A stretch of DNA of 64,000 nt from Adiantum capillus-veneris (lineage: Eukaryota; Streptophyta; Polypodiopsida; Polypodiales; Pteridaceae), in the NCBI GenBank assembly GCA_014529385.2, contig CM043942.1, positions 33,957,969 to 34,021,968 on the forward strand, given 5' to 3'. Every line of letters begins with the position of its first letter. Position 1 is the first letter of the stretch. The notes below the pieces were generated by a model. The model was not told the DNA's origin, did no database searches, and saw only the letters and a list, made by a program, of their open reading frames with translations. The translations under genes and the position numbers were made by a program. Below, piece by piece: positions 21,111 to 34,085 of the stretch.

Positions 21111-21916
21111 CCAAAGACCGAGCAAGATTTGTCGAGCGAACAAAAAATCTAGCAAAAAAATTCAGTCAAAGAGGATAGCATACATAACATTGTCAACTCT
21201 CGGTATATTTTGACAATACTTAATTTCATGTGAGGTCTCATTAATTTAGCAAACACTATCTCTGCACTTTTTCTTCGACTACACTATCTCTGCACTATAC
21301 CAGTGATGGTTGAAGTTGCTAGAATGTTTTTTTATAGTTGTATAGCTTCCATTTTGGTGAAGTTACTAGAATTTTTTTTACAGTTGTATAGCTTCCATTT
21401 TGGTGAAGAATGTTGAGATCATATAGATCAAAGAATGTGAAGTGTTTTCTTTTAGAAAATTATTGTTTTGTTATTTTCCTTGTTCATGTGATATTTTTGC
21501 TTGATTATAAGCGGGAATTATGGAATCTAAGCTACCATTTTCATATGTGCCATTGAAAGATGATGAAAATGATTGCCTATAGTATATCACCTTCCACAAT
21601 ATATTTATTTGAATACAAAATATATTAAGATTAACTAGACTCTTCAAACATAGACTCTTGATATTGGTGAGTCGCACTCTTGATCACTTTTGAATATGAA
21701 TTATATTAAGAGTAACTACACTCTTCAAACATGGACTCTTGATATTGGTGAACGGCACTGTTGATCGCTTTTCAAGAGGCTGGAGTCAATGGAGTAGGTG
21801 GCCCCTCCTATCAATACTTCAATAATATTAGCTCACCTACACTTAAGATGTGGGTCTTACCTTCATTCTTTCACCAGGTAATTGCACATCTCCATTACCT
21901 TTGCCTTGACCAATTG

Positions 21917-21955
<39 letters not shown>

Positions 21956-22469
21956 ATTGAAAATCGAAACATTTTCGAATAGTGAATATACCCCAAATAT
22001 CTATTGTACAGAAAACTCTCTGGCTCTTTTTATCATGAACAAAGCCATCTTTGTGTATATATCCCACATTAATACATAGCGTGTTCTATGATTCTAAGAT
22101 TTTTTTAATTGTGTTTGCGAGAGCACTCATTTGTGTGCCTTCTTATGTGAGTACTCTCCAGGCATGCCTCCCTCATGAAAGAAAGTTCCATGCATCTCTA
22201 AATATTTAGTTGCATGCAGTTTTTCCTTCCACAACCACCCATCATGAATAATGCAAGGATACATAGGTGGCATCAAACGGGTTGATTAATTTTTAGGCTC
22301 CATGGTCAACTAGGATTAAGTCTTTGTACTTGTCTTGCATGTATGCTTATCGGAGTATATTTTGCAATGCTTGCTAGCCTTGAGCAAGATTGATGATGGG
22401 CAACAAGCATGTAGGCTATGACATAGAAGTAAGAGAAAATACCCACTGTCACCAACCTATCGAATTAAC

Positions 22470-22470
<1 letters not shown>
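21111..22470. other. Unassigned AT-rich DNA with two short tandem duplications
   Basis: A unit of about 50 bp (GTTGCTAGAATGTTTTTTTA...CATTTTGGTGAA) is duplicated at about 21311-21408. Another, containing CTCTTCAAACAT(A/G)GACTCTTG, is duplicated at about 21622-21765. (CT)n is at about 21922-21954. No gene is supported. Confidence 0.55.
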
Positions 22471-23050
<580 letters not shown>

Positions 23051-24458
23051 GTTTAGAATGTTTTAAAGCTCTGAAATGTGAATTAAAATAATTTTTGTAA
23101 AAAAGTTCCAAAAATAGTAAGTTTTTGGTCACCCGATCCGTCTAGTTTTGATCGTCTCGAAAAATTGCACCCGTACCCCGAATTTCAAAAAAATGTATTT
23201 TCGGACCCCGGGGGCTGCTAAATATGGCAGGTACTCGGGCCAGTACGCCTTAGTTAGAGCTTGCTATAGCAATTTTCGGCATCAAAATCCGACTCGTATG
23301 ACCCGTTTCAGCCTAGAATCAAATTTTCTCAAAATTGCCCGGGGAGGTACCGGGGGCCCGGGACTGTGTGGGAACAGGTTCCAACCCACTCCAGATCAGC
23401 TTTAGTAGCTAGGGGGCGCCCTCTTGCTTTGTGGGAGTCCTGGGAGAGTTTCCAAGCCAGTAACTAAGTCTCAGAGTCAATTAACCAAGCCAACTTGACA
23501 CTTGGTGGGTAGGGGAACTGAACTTGCCAATGCAGAGACTGAGTGCTCACTCAGACGCTTATAGCAGCACAAATCGATTTTCAGCTTGTAGGAGCCTATT
23601 TAAAGACCTGCACACACACACACACACACACACACTCTGGGAAGGTGCTGCCGGAACACACACCTTTTGAAGGAGAAGCAAGGAGGGAGGTGCTGTCGAA
23701 TTCTTGCCTCAAGAAGCTCGATTAGATCAGAGAATCGAGAAGATTATAAGCCCTTAATCACGGTAACCACGGTTTAATTAATTCTTTCTGCAAATCCTTT
23801 TCATTACCATCTAAATTTCTCGTCTATTATGCTTATTCCTAGTCGTAATTCTTTATAATTACTCTCTAATTTCTCCTTAACCATATTCTATTATGTAATC
23901 ATTATCCCATAGCTGAATTATCAGCCATTCATCACTCTTAATTAACGATTAAGTGCATGATTATTAGAATTTTCTCTCCCTAGGTAGCATAGTAATTAAT
24001 CGGTAAGCTCGTAATTGTGTAGATTGATGAGAATCACTCTTTCTATCACGCATTAATATTGTAGCTGATCTAGATCCATCTCTGTTATGCATTAAGATAT
24101 AATTAAGGTAAGATAAATCTATCATTAAGTCTCTAAGAGGTGGTTTTTCTCACACCTATGCATGCGGTGATTCTGCACCCTCTACTTGCTAGGGAAGAGA
24201 TTAATGGTGCTTAATTCATCTCTCTGGTAATTCCATTAGTGAAATCCTATTATTCTTAATCATGTAAGCCGAGTAATTATCTTTAGAGCCGGTTCCCACA
24301 GGATTATGTGTCATCCATAATGATTGCTATATGGAAAAATCTAAACCTCTCATGTAGCAGGCATTGTTTGATGTTGCTAATCTATCATTTGGCTTGTTAT
24401 GACGCTTACGGACATTAGCTCTTTTCCCAAGTTAATTACTTAAAGTAGTGAGTTTAAA
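23051..24458 (+). promoter_or_regulatory. LTR- or promoter-like region and long leader
   Basis: A GC-richer block (23150-23520) with CCCCGGGGGC, GGGGGCCCGGG and similar tracts leads to a TATA-like CCTATTTAAAG at 23594-23606 and (AC)n at 23611-23634. A purine-rich transcript-like start follows, then about 700 bp of AT-rich leader before the ATG at 24459. This layout resembles the U3-R-U5 and leader of an LTR element, or a plant promoter with a leader intron. No primer binding site or LTR pair was found. Confidence 0.3.
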
Positions 24459-24629
24459 ATGGCCCCGGTTAAGAGGACTCGCTTTGGTAGAGCCCACGAC
24501 CACGAGGCAGGAACGAGCAAGGTGAACGGGAAGGGAAAAGCTCCCATGGAGGAACAAATACCAGCCATCTCACGGGCCATCGACGAAGAAATGGAAGAGG
24601 TAGACCATAATTTCATTCAAGTTGTTTAA
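24459..24629 (+). CDS. Short ORF, possibly a gag start (56 codons)
   Basis: ATG at 24459 opens MAPVKRTRFGRAHD, followed by a basic then acidic stretch (KGKAPMEEQ, IDEEMEEVD), and stops at TAA 24627-24629. Small basic N-termini of this kind are common in plant Ty3 gag genes, but nothing downstream confirms it. Not recognised as a host protein. Confidence 0.3.
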   Translation: MAPVKRTRFGRAHDHEAGTSKVNGKGKAPMEEQIPAISRAIDEEMEEVDHNFIQVV

Positions 24630-24893
24630 TTTAACATTGCACACAATTAGTTAGGAATGAAAATATCCCCAAACATGTTGGAGAAATCCGTCAGAAACCT
24701 CGGCATTGAATTCTTTGTACATTAAGTTCTAAAGTAGGAAGGAAATGATTGATGGGTATGCTGGTTGCAATTAGGAAAGAATGTCTGCTAGGGAAAATTT
24801 AGCTCGACATGTTCATTTTATTTCCAATGTTGAATCAGTCTTGACCCCCCTACTAATCATAGGGGGCAGAGTTCCTCGTTAAGGGCTCTTGAA

Positions 24894-24980
24894 TCCACGA
24901 CTTGCTTTCTATGCGGTGGATACCCACGACTTGCTTTCTATGCGGTGGGAGTGTCCATGACGTGCTTTCTATGCGGTGGA
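24894..24980 (+). repeat. Three tandem units each with complementary ends
   Basis: The core GACTTGCTTTCTATGCG repeats at intervals of 29 and 31 bp. Each unit is framed by complementary pentamers: TCCAC/GTGGA (24894, 24916), CCCAC/GTGGG (24923, 24945) and TCCAT/GTGGA (24954, 24976, with a G-T pair). Confidence 0.8.
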
Positions 24981-25260
24981 CATACCTAGTTGTATGGGCA
25001 GCTAGGCGACAACGGGAGGAGTGAAATCTCGCTGGAGGGGGGATGTTGTACCTCCAGAACATTGGAACTTTTATGAATAAGTTTGAGTAGAATTTTTACT
25101 AGAGTTCTGTCTTGGTGCTGTTTGCAATACTGGTTGAAGGGCTGTATTAACAAACAATGTGATTCGGAATTAAACAAGGAATCTTTATGTTGAACAACCT
25201 TTGTGGTAGTAATTAGGTCACACAAGGAAGTGTGAGTGTGGGGGTGGAAAGTGGGGGCTT

Positions 25261-25265
25261 GGCTC
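25261..25265. repeat. Left TSD of copia B (GGCTC)
   Basis: GGCTC matches 30717-30721 exactly, the 5-bp duplication typical of copia integration. Confidence 0.93.
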
Positions 25266-25457
25266 TGAAGGAGTACGAGCGGAAGTGTGACGCGAGAGAG
25301 AGTGCGAGAAGAAGAGCACGACGATATGGTGAACTCGCTCTACTGTAATGTGTAGAGCATAGTGAGTTCTTATTAGGTTTTTACAAAAGAATATGTGTAC
25401 ATACCTGGCAGCCCGCCCACTTACCTGGGCGACCACATTGGGCTTTATACCCCAACA
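25266..25457 (-). repeat. 3' LTR of copia B
   Basis: 192 bp, on the plus strand TGAAGGAGTACG...ACCCCAACA. It differs from the 5' LTR at 8 positions, all transitions. Confidence 0.95.
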
Positions 25458-25470
25458 ACCTCCCACTTAA
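25458..25470 (-). promoter_or_regulatory. Polypurine tract of copia B
   Basis: The minus strand reads TTAAGTGGGAGGT directly before the LTR start TGTTGGGG. It primes plus-strand DNA synthesis. Confidence 0.88.
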
Positions 25471-25533
25471 AGTCCAATGTGGTACTTTAAGTGTGAGAGA
25501 AGCTACTATACAAGCTAATATACAAGAGATGTA

Positions 25534-25922
25534 CTACCCTACACCTAACTGCTTGCAAAAATGCGCAAAGCTCTCTGAGGGAAGTTCTTTTGTAAGTAGA
25601 TCAGCAGGATTTTCTGTGGTGTGAACTTTGACAAACTGAAGTTGCTTATCCTCGAGCATTTCCTTGATGAAATGATACTTCACATCCACATGCTTTGTCT
25701 TTGCGTGATAAACTGGATTGTGAGCCAATTGTATAGCACTTTGACTATCACAATATAACACAGGCATCTCTTCTTTGATTCCCAAATCTGTTACTAGTCG
25801 ATTAAGCCAAATTGATTCTTTGCATGCCTCTGATGCTGCAACATATTCAGCCTCTGTAGTAGACTGAGTAACACAATCTTGTAATCTAGAACGCCATGAT
25901 ACTGCTCCACCAGCCAATGTAA
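25534..25922 (-). pseudogene. copia B RNase H
   Basis: RNase H of the copia Pol would remove RNA from the hybrid. TLAGGAVSWRSRLQ, STTEAEYVAASEA, YCDSQSAIQLAHN and KHVDVKYHFIKEML are all present, giving the E and D catalytic residues. The first part of the domain (FTDSDYAGDLDNRRSTSGYV, about 25925-25985) is in the RT frame. A one-base loss near 25922 puts the rest in another frame. It ends 77 bp before the LTR, as usual. Confidence 0.9.
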
Positions 25923-26928
25923 GACATACCCTGACGTAGACCTTCGGTTGTCTAAGTCACCTGCATAATCTGAGTCTGTAAAACCCTTTACACTTAGCTC
26001 CTGACTCCCATAGCATATACGCATACTCTTTGTAGCTTTCAGGTATCTCAATATTCCTTTCACTACCTCCCAATGTTTCTTGCCTGGGTTTGACATGTAT
26101 CGACTTACTACTCCCACTGCAAATGCAATGTCTGGGCGAGTAGCAATCATTGCATACATCAAACTACCCACTGCAGACGCATATGGAATCTTATCCATTT
26201 CAGCCTGTTCTTCCTCAGACATAGGACAATCTTGTTTGCTAAGTTTCACATATGGTGGCAATGGAACACTCAGTGCCTTTCCCTTCTCCATATTGAAACG
26301 TTGCAAAACCTTGTCAATATACTCTGTTTGAGATAACCAAATCAACTTCTTTGATCTGTCTCTCTCAATGCGCATACCAAGTATATGACTTGCCTCACCC
26401 ATGTCTTTCATGTCAAACGATTTTGCCATCTTTGACTTCAAAGCTGAAATTTCTTCCAAGTGCTTGCCAGCAATCAACATGTCATCCACATACAAAATAA
26501 GGATCAGCCAACTGCCATCCTTAGCCATCTTTGTATATAGACAGTGATCGAACTCACTACGTTTGTAGCCTTGAGAAAGCATAAACTTGTGGAATTTATG
26601 GTACCATGCCCTCGGTGATTGTTTTAAGCCATAAAGACTCTTTAACAACTGGCATACCCAATCTTCCTTGCCTTTCTCAACAAACCCTTCTGGCTGCTGC
26701 ATGTAAATTTCCACATCTAAATCACCATGCAAGAACGCTGTCTTGACATCCATTTGGTGCAACACCACATCTAGTATGGCAACCAATGCAAGAAAGCATC
26801 TCAATGTAGTCAATGCCTTGTTCTTGCTTAAAGCCCTTGGCAACAAGCCTTGCTTTGTACTTTGGCTGACTATCATGAGCGGTGATCTTATACCTGTAAA
26901 CCCATTTACAAGGTAGAGCCTTTTTGCC
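25923..26928 (-). pseudogene. copia B reverse transcriptase
   Basis: RT of the copia type. VVLHQMDVKTAFLHGDL (motif A), QPEGFVEKGKEDWVCQLLKSLYGLKQSPRAW, the active site YVDD at 26481-26492, RPDIAFAVGVVSRYMSNPGKKHW and LRYLKATKSMRICYG are in one frame. The N-terminal part (GKKALPCKWVYRYK, KARLVAKGFKQEQGIDY, about 26815-26925) is in the integrase frame. At the joint near 26815 about 30-35 bp are missing, removing the usual FSPVVKM-type motif. The enzyme would be non-functional. Confidence 0.93.
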
Positions 26929-27998
26929 CTATGGTAATTTAACTAGCTTCCATGTCTTGTTTTTATGCAGAGTTGTCATCTCTGACTGCATGGCCAATTG
27001 CCAATTCCCGGAGTCCTTCATTTGCACTGCTTCCTTGTAACATGAAGGCTCATTGCAATCAGTTAACATGACATAGTTCATAGATGGAACAAACCTATTA
27101 GGAGGTCGCGTGATACGTCTAGATCTACGCACAATAGGTGGCTCAGGCTCAGCCACAACCTGTGGTTCCACTCTATCCTGTCCTTGCTCCTCTTGAGCCC
27201 TGACATTTTGTCTTTCACGTGCAGGTCCATCTTCTTGGAAGACAACTCTTCTAATCTCCTCAACCCTCTCTGGTTTAGAATGATATTTGGATTCATTAAA
27301 GTGAACATCATTGCTACGGACAACCTTTCTGGATTCGGGATCCCAAAGTCTGTACCCCATCTCACCAGAATTACCATAGCCTAGAAAGATGCACTTTCTA
27401 CTCTTTGGCTCAAGTTTGTTCCTAAATTCTTTTGGAACATGAGTATATGCATCACAGCCAAAGACTCTGAGATGCTTGTATGAGGGCATTTTGCCTGACC
27501 ATACCATCTCTGGAACTGAATCCTTCTGCAAAACCTTGCTAGGAGATCTATTTACAAGATGAACAGCTATTGATACAGCTTCAGCCCAAAACCCATTTGG
27601 CAGCTGTGCATTAGACAACATACTTCTGACCTTCTCTTGTATGGTCCTATTCATCCTCTCAGCAACACCATTTTGAGGAGGATTGTAAGGAGCAGTAAGT
27701 TCACGTTTTATACGTTTTGACTCACAAAAGTCCTGAAAGGCCTTTGAAACATACTCTCCACCATTGTCAGTGCGTAAGCATTTAAGCTTCTTGCCACTCT
27801 GATTCTCCACAAGTGTCACAAACGTTTTGAAAACACTAAACGCTTGAGAAAGTAAACCCATACTTTCCTCGAGTAATCATCTATAAATGTCATAAAGTAA
27901 GAAGCTCCCCCTAGAGATAGGTTAGGCATAGGTCCACACAAATCACTATGAACAAGTGCCAACTGTGTATCTCTTCTACTGCTTCTATGCTTATGTGG
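26929..27998 (-). pseudogene. copia B integrase
   Basis: Integrase core and C-terminus. LALVHSDLCGPMPNLSLGG and YFMTFIDDYSRKVWVYF lie in the gag frame at 27840-27998 after a TAG. From 27861 another frame gives KLKCLRTDNGGEY, NPPQNGVAERMNRTI, HLRVFGCDAY, RKCIFLGYG and the C-terminal RRSRRITRPPNRF. All three catalytic residues (D, D, E) are present, so only the TAG, the frame change near 27840 and the TAG at 26929 disable it. Confidence 0.92.
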
Positions 27999-29465
27999 CT
28001 ACTGTGTTTGCTTACCATACAGACAATGTTCACAAAATTCAAAATCATTAAATGAAAAGCCAGGCAAATAACCAGAACGAGACAAGATTTCCATTCCCTT
28101 CTTGGACATATGTCCTAACCGGCTATGCCACAAAGAAACGTTCGGCTGCTCGGTTACATTGATTACATTTTTAGAGACATTTGATACATAAATCATGTAA
28201 AGTCCTCCAGACTTTACTCCATGTGCTACTGTCATAGAACCCTTGGATATCTTCCACATGTTCTGTCCAAAAGTGGTGACGTAGCCAGCATCATCAACTA
28301 AACCTGTGCTGATCAAGCTCTTTGTAATTGCGGGAACATGTCTCACATTCTTCAGCGTGAAAGAAGATCCATTCTGAAACTTCAATTGAACATCTCCAAC
28401 ACCTAAGATCTCACATGTCTGCTCATTGCCTAGCCGAACATGATCTTTAGTGGTCACATAAGAAGTAAACCACTCCTTGTTTGGAGACACATGATGTGAT
28501 GCCCCTGAGTCTATAATCCAGTCACTCAGTGCATTTCCATCAGATGCTGTAAGAAGAGCTGAGTCCATTGTATTCTTCAAGAAGTAGATGTCTCCTGACA
28601 CTAGACTGTCATCCTCTGCAACAGTGTTTGTCACATTTATTTCTTGAATCTTCACTGAGGACTTTTTCTTCTCACCATGGTCTTCAGCTTTCTCTTTGCC
28701 TTTTTGTGCTTTCCATTCTCTGCAGTCTCTTTTCATGCGACCCTTCTTGCCACAATGGTAGCATTCTATGTCACTCTTGCCTTTAGCACTGCGAGACTTG
28801 CTACGAGACTGATTCCTCTTTCCACCTTTGTACTTTTCTTTGGTCCTTCCCCTGACAACTAAGGCTGTTCCTTTGCCTTTGTCCATTGTCTTTCTATTGG
28901 TTTCTTCAGTAAGCAGACTTCCTTCTACACCTGCTATGTTCAAACCATCTGGAGGTGCAGAATTACTCAAAGCTGTGCGAAAAGTGTCCCAACTTTCCGG
29001 CAATGTGACCAACAGGAACATAGCTCTAACAGGTTCATCAAACTTGACACCTTGAGCTGACAACTGACTATAGATTGTGTTGAATTCATTCAGATGATTG
29101 GACATAGGTGTCCCTTCTTTCATCTTCAATTCAACAAGCTTCTTAAGCCAGTATACCTGTGAAGCTGCACTCTGCTTCTCATAAAGATCACTCAGCTTTA
29201 ACCATGCTTGATAAGCCGACATCTCGTCTGCTACATTGAAGTAAACGCTTTCTGCCAAAGTCAGTATAATGGTAGAAAGTGCCAATTCATCCATTTCGCT
29301 TCATTCATCTTCGTCCATATCTTCTGGTTTTATCCCTTTGAGCTTTATAGGTTTTATCTGCTTCTTTTGTACCAACACGTGCCAAATCTGCTTCTTCCAC
29401 AATGGGAAATTGGTTCCATCCAGCTTCTTGATATTGTAAAGAGCAGTGTCCTGTGATCCAGCCAT
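27999..29465 (-). pseudogene. copia B gag and protease
   Basis: The ATG at 29463-29465 gives MAGSQDTALYNIKKLDGTNF, the usual copia gag opening (KLDGTNF). TGA at 29301-29303 replaces a Trp codon of EDEWSEMDE type. The rest is open to 27999: gag core AYQAWLKLSDLYEKQSA, FLLVTLPESWDTF, the CCHC knuckle with its His replaced by Arg (CYHCGKKGRMKRDC), the protease active site DSGA (28505-28516), the LRHVPAITKSLIS-type strand, and GAG-pre-integrase LWHSRLGHMSKKGM...CEHCLYGK. It ends at TAG 27999-28001. Confidence 0.93.
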
Positions 29466-30510
29466 AGCTACGCTTCACAGTAGTTTACTTTCCTGGGAAA
29501 AGTTCGGCAGAGTTTCCCCTGTAAGCTGACCTCTGAACCAATATCAACTTGTCAAATGAACCAAGAAAGATTCAGATTCTGCATACATTTCGGCAGAGTC
29601 TCCTTTGTAAAATGGCTCTGGTGTACTAAAAAACAGACCAAAAAACAGCTCAAAAACACTGTCTCTCTGACACTGTAAGTTGTGGGTAAACCTGTCCTGC
29701 ACCTGTACTGTCTCTGACTGTTCTGTCACTGTCCTGTAAGCATAGATTGCGACAATGCCTCAACGGAAGTAAAGCAAAGATGCAATCCCAACTGTCTAAC
29801 TCACAGTCAATACATCCTAGCTGCCTATCTAAGGGTGCTCGAGGGATCGCTCCAAGACCTGTATCACCGAAAGGATCTCAACATTCGAGAATCCCCCAGC
29901 TCAATAAAACCTCACTCGACCCTCAACAAAGGCTGCAGTAAATCTCACAGTACATAGACTTCCCACAAAGTCATACATCAACAAATTTCCCACTGTATGC
30001 TGTAACCGCTGCGGCGGTTGTTTGCTGCGTGACTCACAGCCAGCAAACCCTCAACAGACATACATCATCTCTGACAATACATCCCATGTGGAAGTACCTG
30101 CAATGTCAGGAGGAAATCTGGAATATCAAGCAGCAAACACAAGCTACTTGATGAACTAGTGGATGGCCCCTACAGTCTGTGTGTAGATACGCCCGTGTTG
30201 TATGTGACACGCCTCCAAGAACTGTGAGCCGTCCTTTGATGTGTAGACAGCCACAAATCAACACTCTGGGAGTGTCGATATCCTCAGCACCTGCAGTCGT
30301 AGGCTGAAAACCCCAAATTTGCAGAGTCGGATCTGCACCCGTCGAGACCACGTAGTCGAAAATGGCCTACGCAGACCTTTGTCGAAGCCGAACGGTGGCC
30401 GAGATGACCTCAGAATGAGATTTGGGGCCCTGTCTTTGCCTGTCGAATTTCACTCCAATCTGAGTTGGTGACTCTAGCCTCCTGCAGTGCTGCCCTGAGC
30501 CTCGATCTGA
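29466..30510 (-). other. copia B untranslated leader
   Basis: About 1 kb between primer binding site and gag ATG. No conserved frame is seen. Repeated CGGCAGAGT(T/C)TCC phrases occur at about 29505 and 29588. Confidence 0.6.
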
Positions 30511-30522
30511 GCTCCGATACCA
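30511..30522 (-). promoter_or_regulatory. Primer binding site of copia B (tRNA-iMet, one mismatch)
   Basis: The minus strand reads TGGTATCGGAGC, one base off TGGTATCAGAGC, two bases inside the LTR. Confidence 0.88.
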
Positions 30523-30524
30523 GT

Positions 30525-30716
30525 TGAAGGAGTATGAGCGGAAGTGCGACATGAGAGAGAGTGCGAGAAGAAGAGCACGGCGATATGGTGAACTCACTCT
30601 ACTGTAATGTGTAGAGCATAGTGAGTTCTTATTAGGTTTTTACAAAAGAATATGTGTACATACCTAGCGGCCCGCCCACTTACCTGGGCGACCACATTGG
30701 GCTTTATACCCCAACA
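30525..30716 (-). repeat. 5' LTR of copia B
   Basis: 192 bp, the partner of 25266-25457, with TG...CA ends. Confidence 0.95.
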
Positions 30717-30721
30717 GGCTC
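30717..30721. repeat. Right TSD of copia B (GGCTC)
   Basis: Identical to 25261-25265. Confidence 0.93.
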
Positions 30722-31149
30722 AGGTTGCCAATGCCTATGAGATGGGTGGTCCCGATTGGTCGGGAACTCTCTGTCCCCATTGTGCTTACTTCGATATTGG
30801 TAATACTCATTGCCCCTAGAGCGGTAAAATCTCGAGTGTACGTGCCTCTGAAACATGGGGAAAAGGCGCTCGGGGTTTCTCTCCTCTTGGAAGGTGGGTC
30901 TTAGGATCGCTAGATAGTTCAAGTATGAGTCCCGTACGAAGTGGAGCTAGATCTCCCTGCTAGTAGGCTCGAACTCGACTCACTTTGTGATGAGAGATCG
31001 TCCGCTAGTCGAACCCTGAACCATTTTGTTTGTCTAGTGGCCACCGGGTTCACGATAAGATCCGCCATTGGAAACGGCGGGGTGGGGACCTCACAAAAGG
31101 AGGGGGGGAAGGCGGATGAAAGGAGGGGGGGAAGGAGGCTAGCCTAGTT
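30722..31149. other. Host sequence of copia B, unassigned
   Basis: Continues the sequence cut at 25260. A minus-strand open stretch (30704-30922) with RPTFQEERNPE and many Arg residues has no recognised family. A GGAGGGGGGGAAGG phrase is repeated at about 31099 and 31120. Confidence 0.35.
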
Positions 31150-32253
<1,104 letters not shown>

Positions 32254-32887
32254 AGTTGCGGGAGCGAATCACGCCACCCATAAAGTGCATGCAATACAAC
32301 CTAGACCAGCATAATGTCAATCAAGGACACAGATGACACGATAGGCACACAAAGGAAATCTCTTTAGCTTGTCAGGTTGAGACCATCCTACACGTACAAC
32401 ACTCTGGAAGGCCAACTAAACCACAATCTAGAATCTCACTTCTCTCAACTACACCACCTACCCATACACACAACAAAAGGAAACCCATCAAATCATGTCA
32501 GAATCGTATGCAACTTAAGGAACACCATCCCCTCCCTAGGATACACCTATCCCCAAAGCCTCTACACTCAAAACCCTCGCTCTAAACCCATCTGCAGAAA
32601 ACGCGTATAAAGACAGAGCAAAATTCTAAAATGTTTGAAACTAAAATCTCTGAGTACCTATGCGTAGCTTATGTCGCCACAATTCTAATGACTACTTGCA
32701 CACAATAAACATACATAATTTGATATACTTATGACCACAAGTAGCTTGTAGGTGTGTCGGCGCCTTTGCTCCGTTCTGTGAGGAATGCTTGGTGTTGTCG
32801 TGTAGCTTTTTCTGAGGCTAGCGCGATGGTGCAGTCAGATCTCCAATGTGATGAGAGAGCGAGGAGTAGCGCCAGGATGAAGCTCAC

Positions 32888-32937
<50 letters not shown>

Positions 32938-33228
32938 TCTCTCACACACAGTCGACGGTAGCTTAAAACTTGATTATTATTAAGTGTTTTTACAAAAGTG
33001 ACCTAGTTATCTTATATACTAGGGCTACCTTATGTTAACCAAAAATAGATTTTGAGGGGTCAAATGGCTTGGTATTTACAATCTGGAAGTGCCATTGCAC
33101 CCCGACTTCTGCAACTAGACTACCTACTTATTACAAATGATGTTTATAACCATAATCCTCAGCATTCATAACTCTTTAAAAAAAAGGCTTTGTTGAGTTA
33201 TGTCGTGCTGTTGACCCAACAATCAACA
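32254..33228 (-). repeat. LTR 1 of array G with (CT)n
   Basis: From GTTGCGGGAGCGAATCA to ATCAACA. It contains (CT)n at about 32889-32933; the same place in LTR 2 (about 34722-34740) has only a short interrupted CT stretch. TTATATACTAGGGC at about 33013 could be a TATA region. Confidence 0.8.
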
Positions 33229-34085
33229 CTCCCCCCCTTCGAGTTAACATGACCTGGTTGTCGATATTGGTGCGGTCTTTGTTTCACTTTGCTGATGTAA
33301 AGAAACTATAGGCTGTAGTCTTTGCATGAGCTCGTCCTGTTCGTCCGATCGGATGTACAAAGTCTTCACATGATTGAGAAAAATCATAACTGATGATGAA
33401 CATCTGTCAATTTTGTGTCTTTCTCATTTTTAGAAGCAACTTCTACAATATGTAGAATTGAATGATTGACTTACAGATCTTGTGAACCAATGACAACTTT
33501 GTAAGGATTCTATAGACCTTCAACTTATTTAGGCCAAGTTGCACTCCGATGCCAAGTCTGTCTGTCAGGCCGAATCTTGGAGATAATTTTTTTTCTGCCT
33601 TGAGGTTCAAGATCCATGTTCAACATTCAATTTACCTCATCAAGGACAAGATATGTTGGTTTGTCTACCACTTGTGTTTTCTCTTCTTCATTGAGGACTT
33701 CTTTGTTCCTTCACCAAGGTGATCAAAGCCGCATTCTCCACTGTTAGCTTTTGTGTGATGTGTAAATCATTATACTGCTTCTACTTGATATATGACTTAA
33801 TTAAAGCCCAACAAACCCCAGTTAATTGCCCAAGCTAGTAACTTGCATCAAGAGGGATTTATCTGACATCTTTTGCGATAGATGACCATCGATGAGCTAT
33901 CATTGTCCATTTGTCCCCAAAATTCATATAAGTGACATACGAGGTATGTAGGTGGCTATCATTGCTTTAGCTTTGAAAAACTTGCATCTTAGGCTATGGT
34001 TTATAGTTTCTTTCTTATTTTTTATTTTTTTTAAATAACCCTTAGCTTGTATTCTCTATTTGTAGCCTCTTGGCAGCGACGCCAA
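33229..34085 (-). other. Internal region 1 of array G, with polypurine tract
   Basis: Starts with CTCCCCCCCTTC (polypurine tract of a minus-strand element, 33229-33240). The rest has no open frame. It matches 35025-about 35915. Confidence 0.75.
34065..34084 (-). promoter_or_regulatory. Primer binding site of array G
   Basis: The minus strand reads TGGCGTCGCTGCC next to the LTR end. It resembles the tRNA-Asp primer site TGGCGCCGTTGCC of Athila-type Ty3 elements with two differences. This suggests, but does not prove, a Ty3 origin. Confidence 0.55.

Larger units (their letters stand above)
25266..30716 (-). mobile_element. Complete Ty1/copia retrotransposon B (defective)
   Basis: A 5,451-bp element with two 192-bp LTRs, primer binding site, gag, protease, integrase, RT, RNase H, polypurine tract and a perfect 5-bp TSD. 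The motifs (DWIIDSGASHH, ILYVDDMLIAG, CYHCGKKG, IWLSQTEYIDKVL) resemble the Tnt1/Tork group. Coding defects: TGA 29301-29303 in gag, TAG 27999-28001 before integrase, a frame change near 27840, TAG 26929-26931, a deletion in the RT start near 26815 and a frame change near 25922 in RNase H. It cannot move on its own. It lies in DNA also seen at 24.9-25.26 and 30.72-31.1 kb. Confidence 0.96.

Noticed and set aside
30704-30922. Arg-rich minus-strand ORF as a gene
   Set aside because: It spans the copia B insertion boundary, so its start is artificial.
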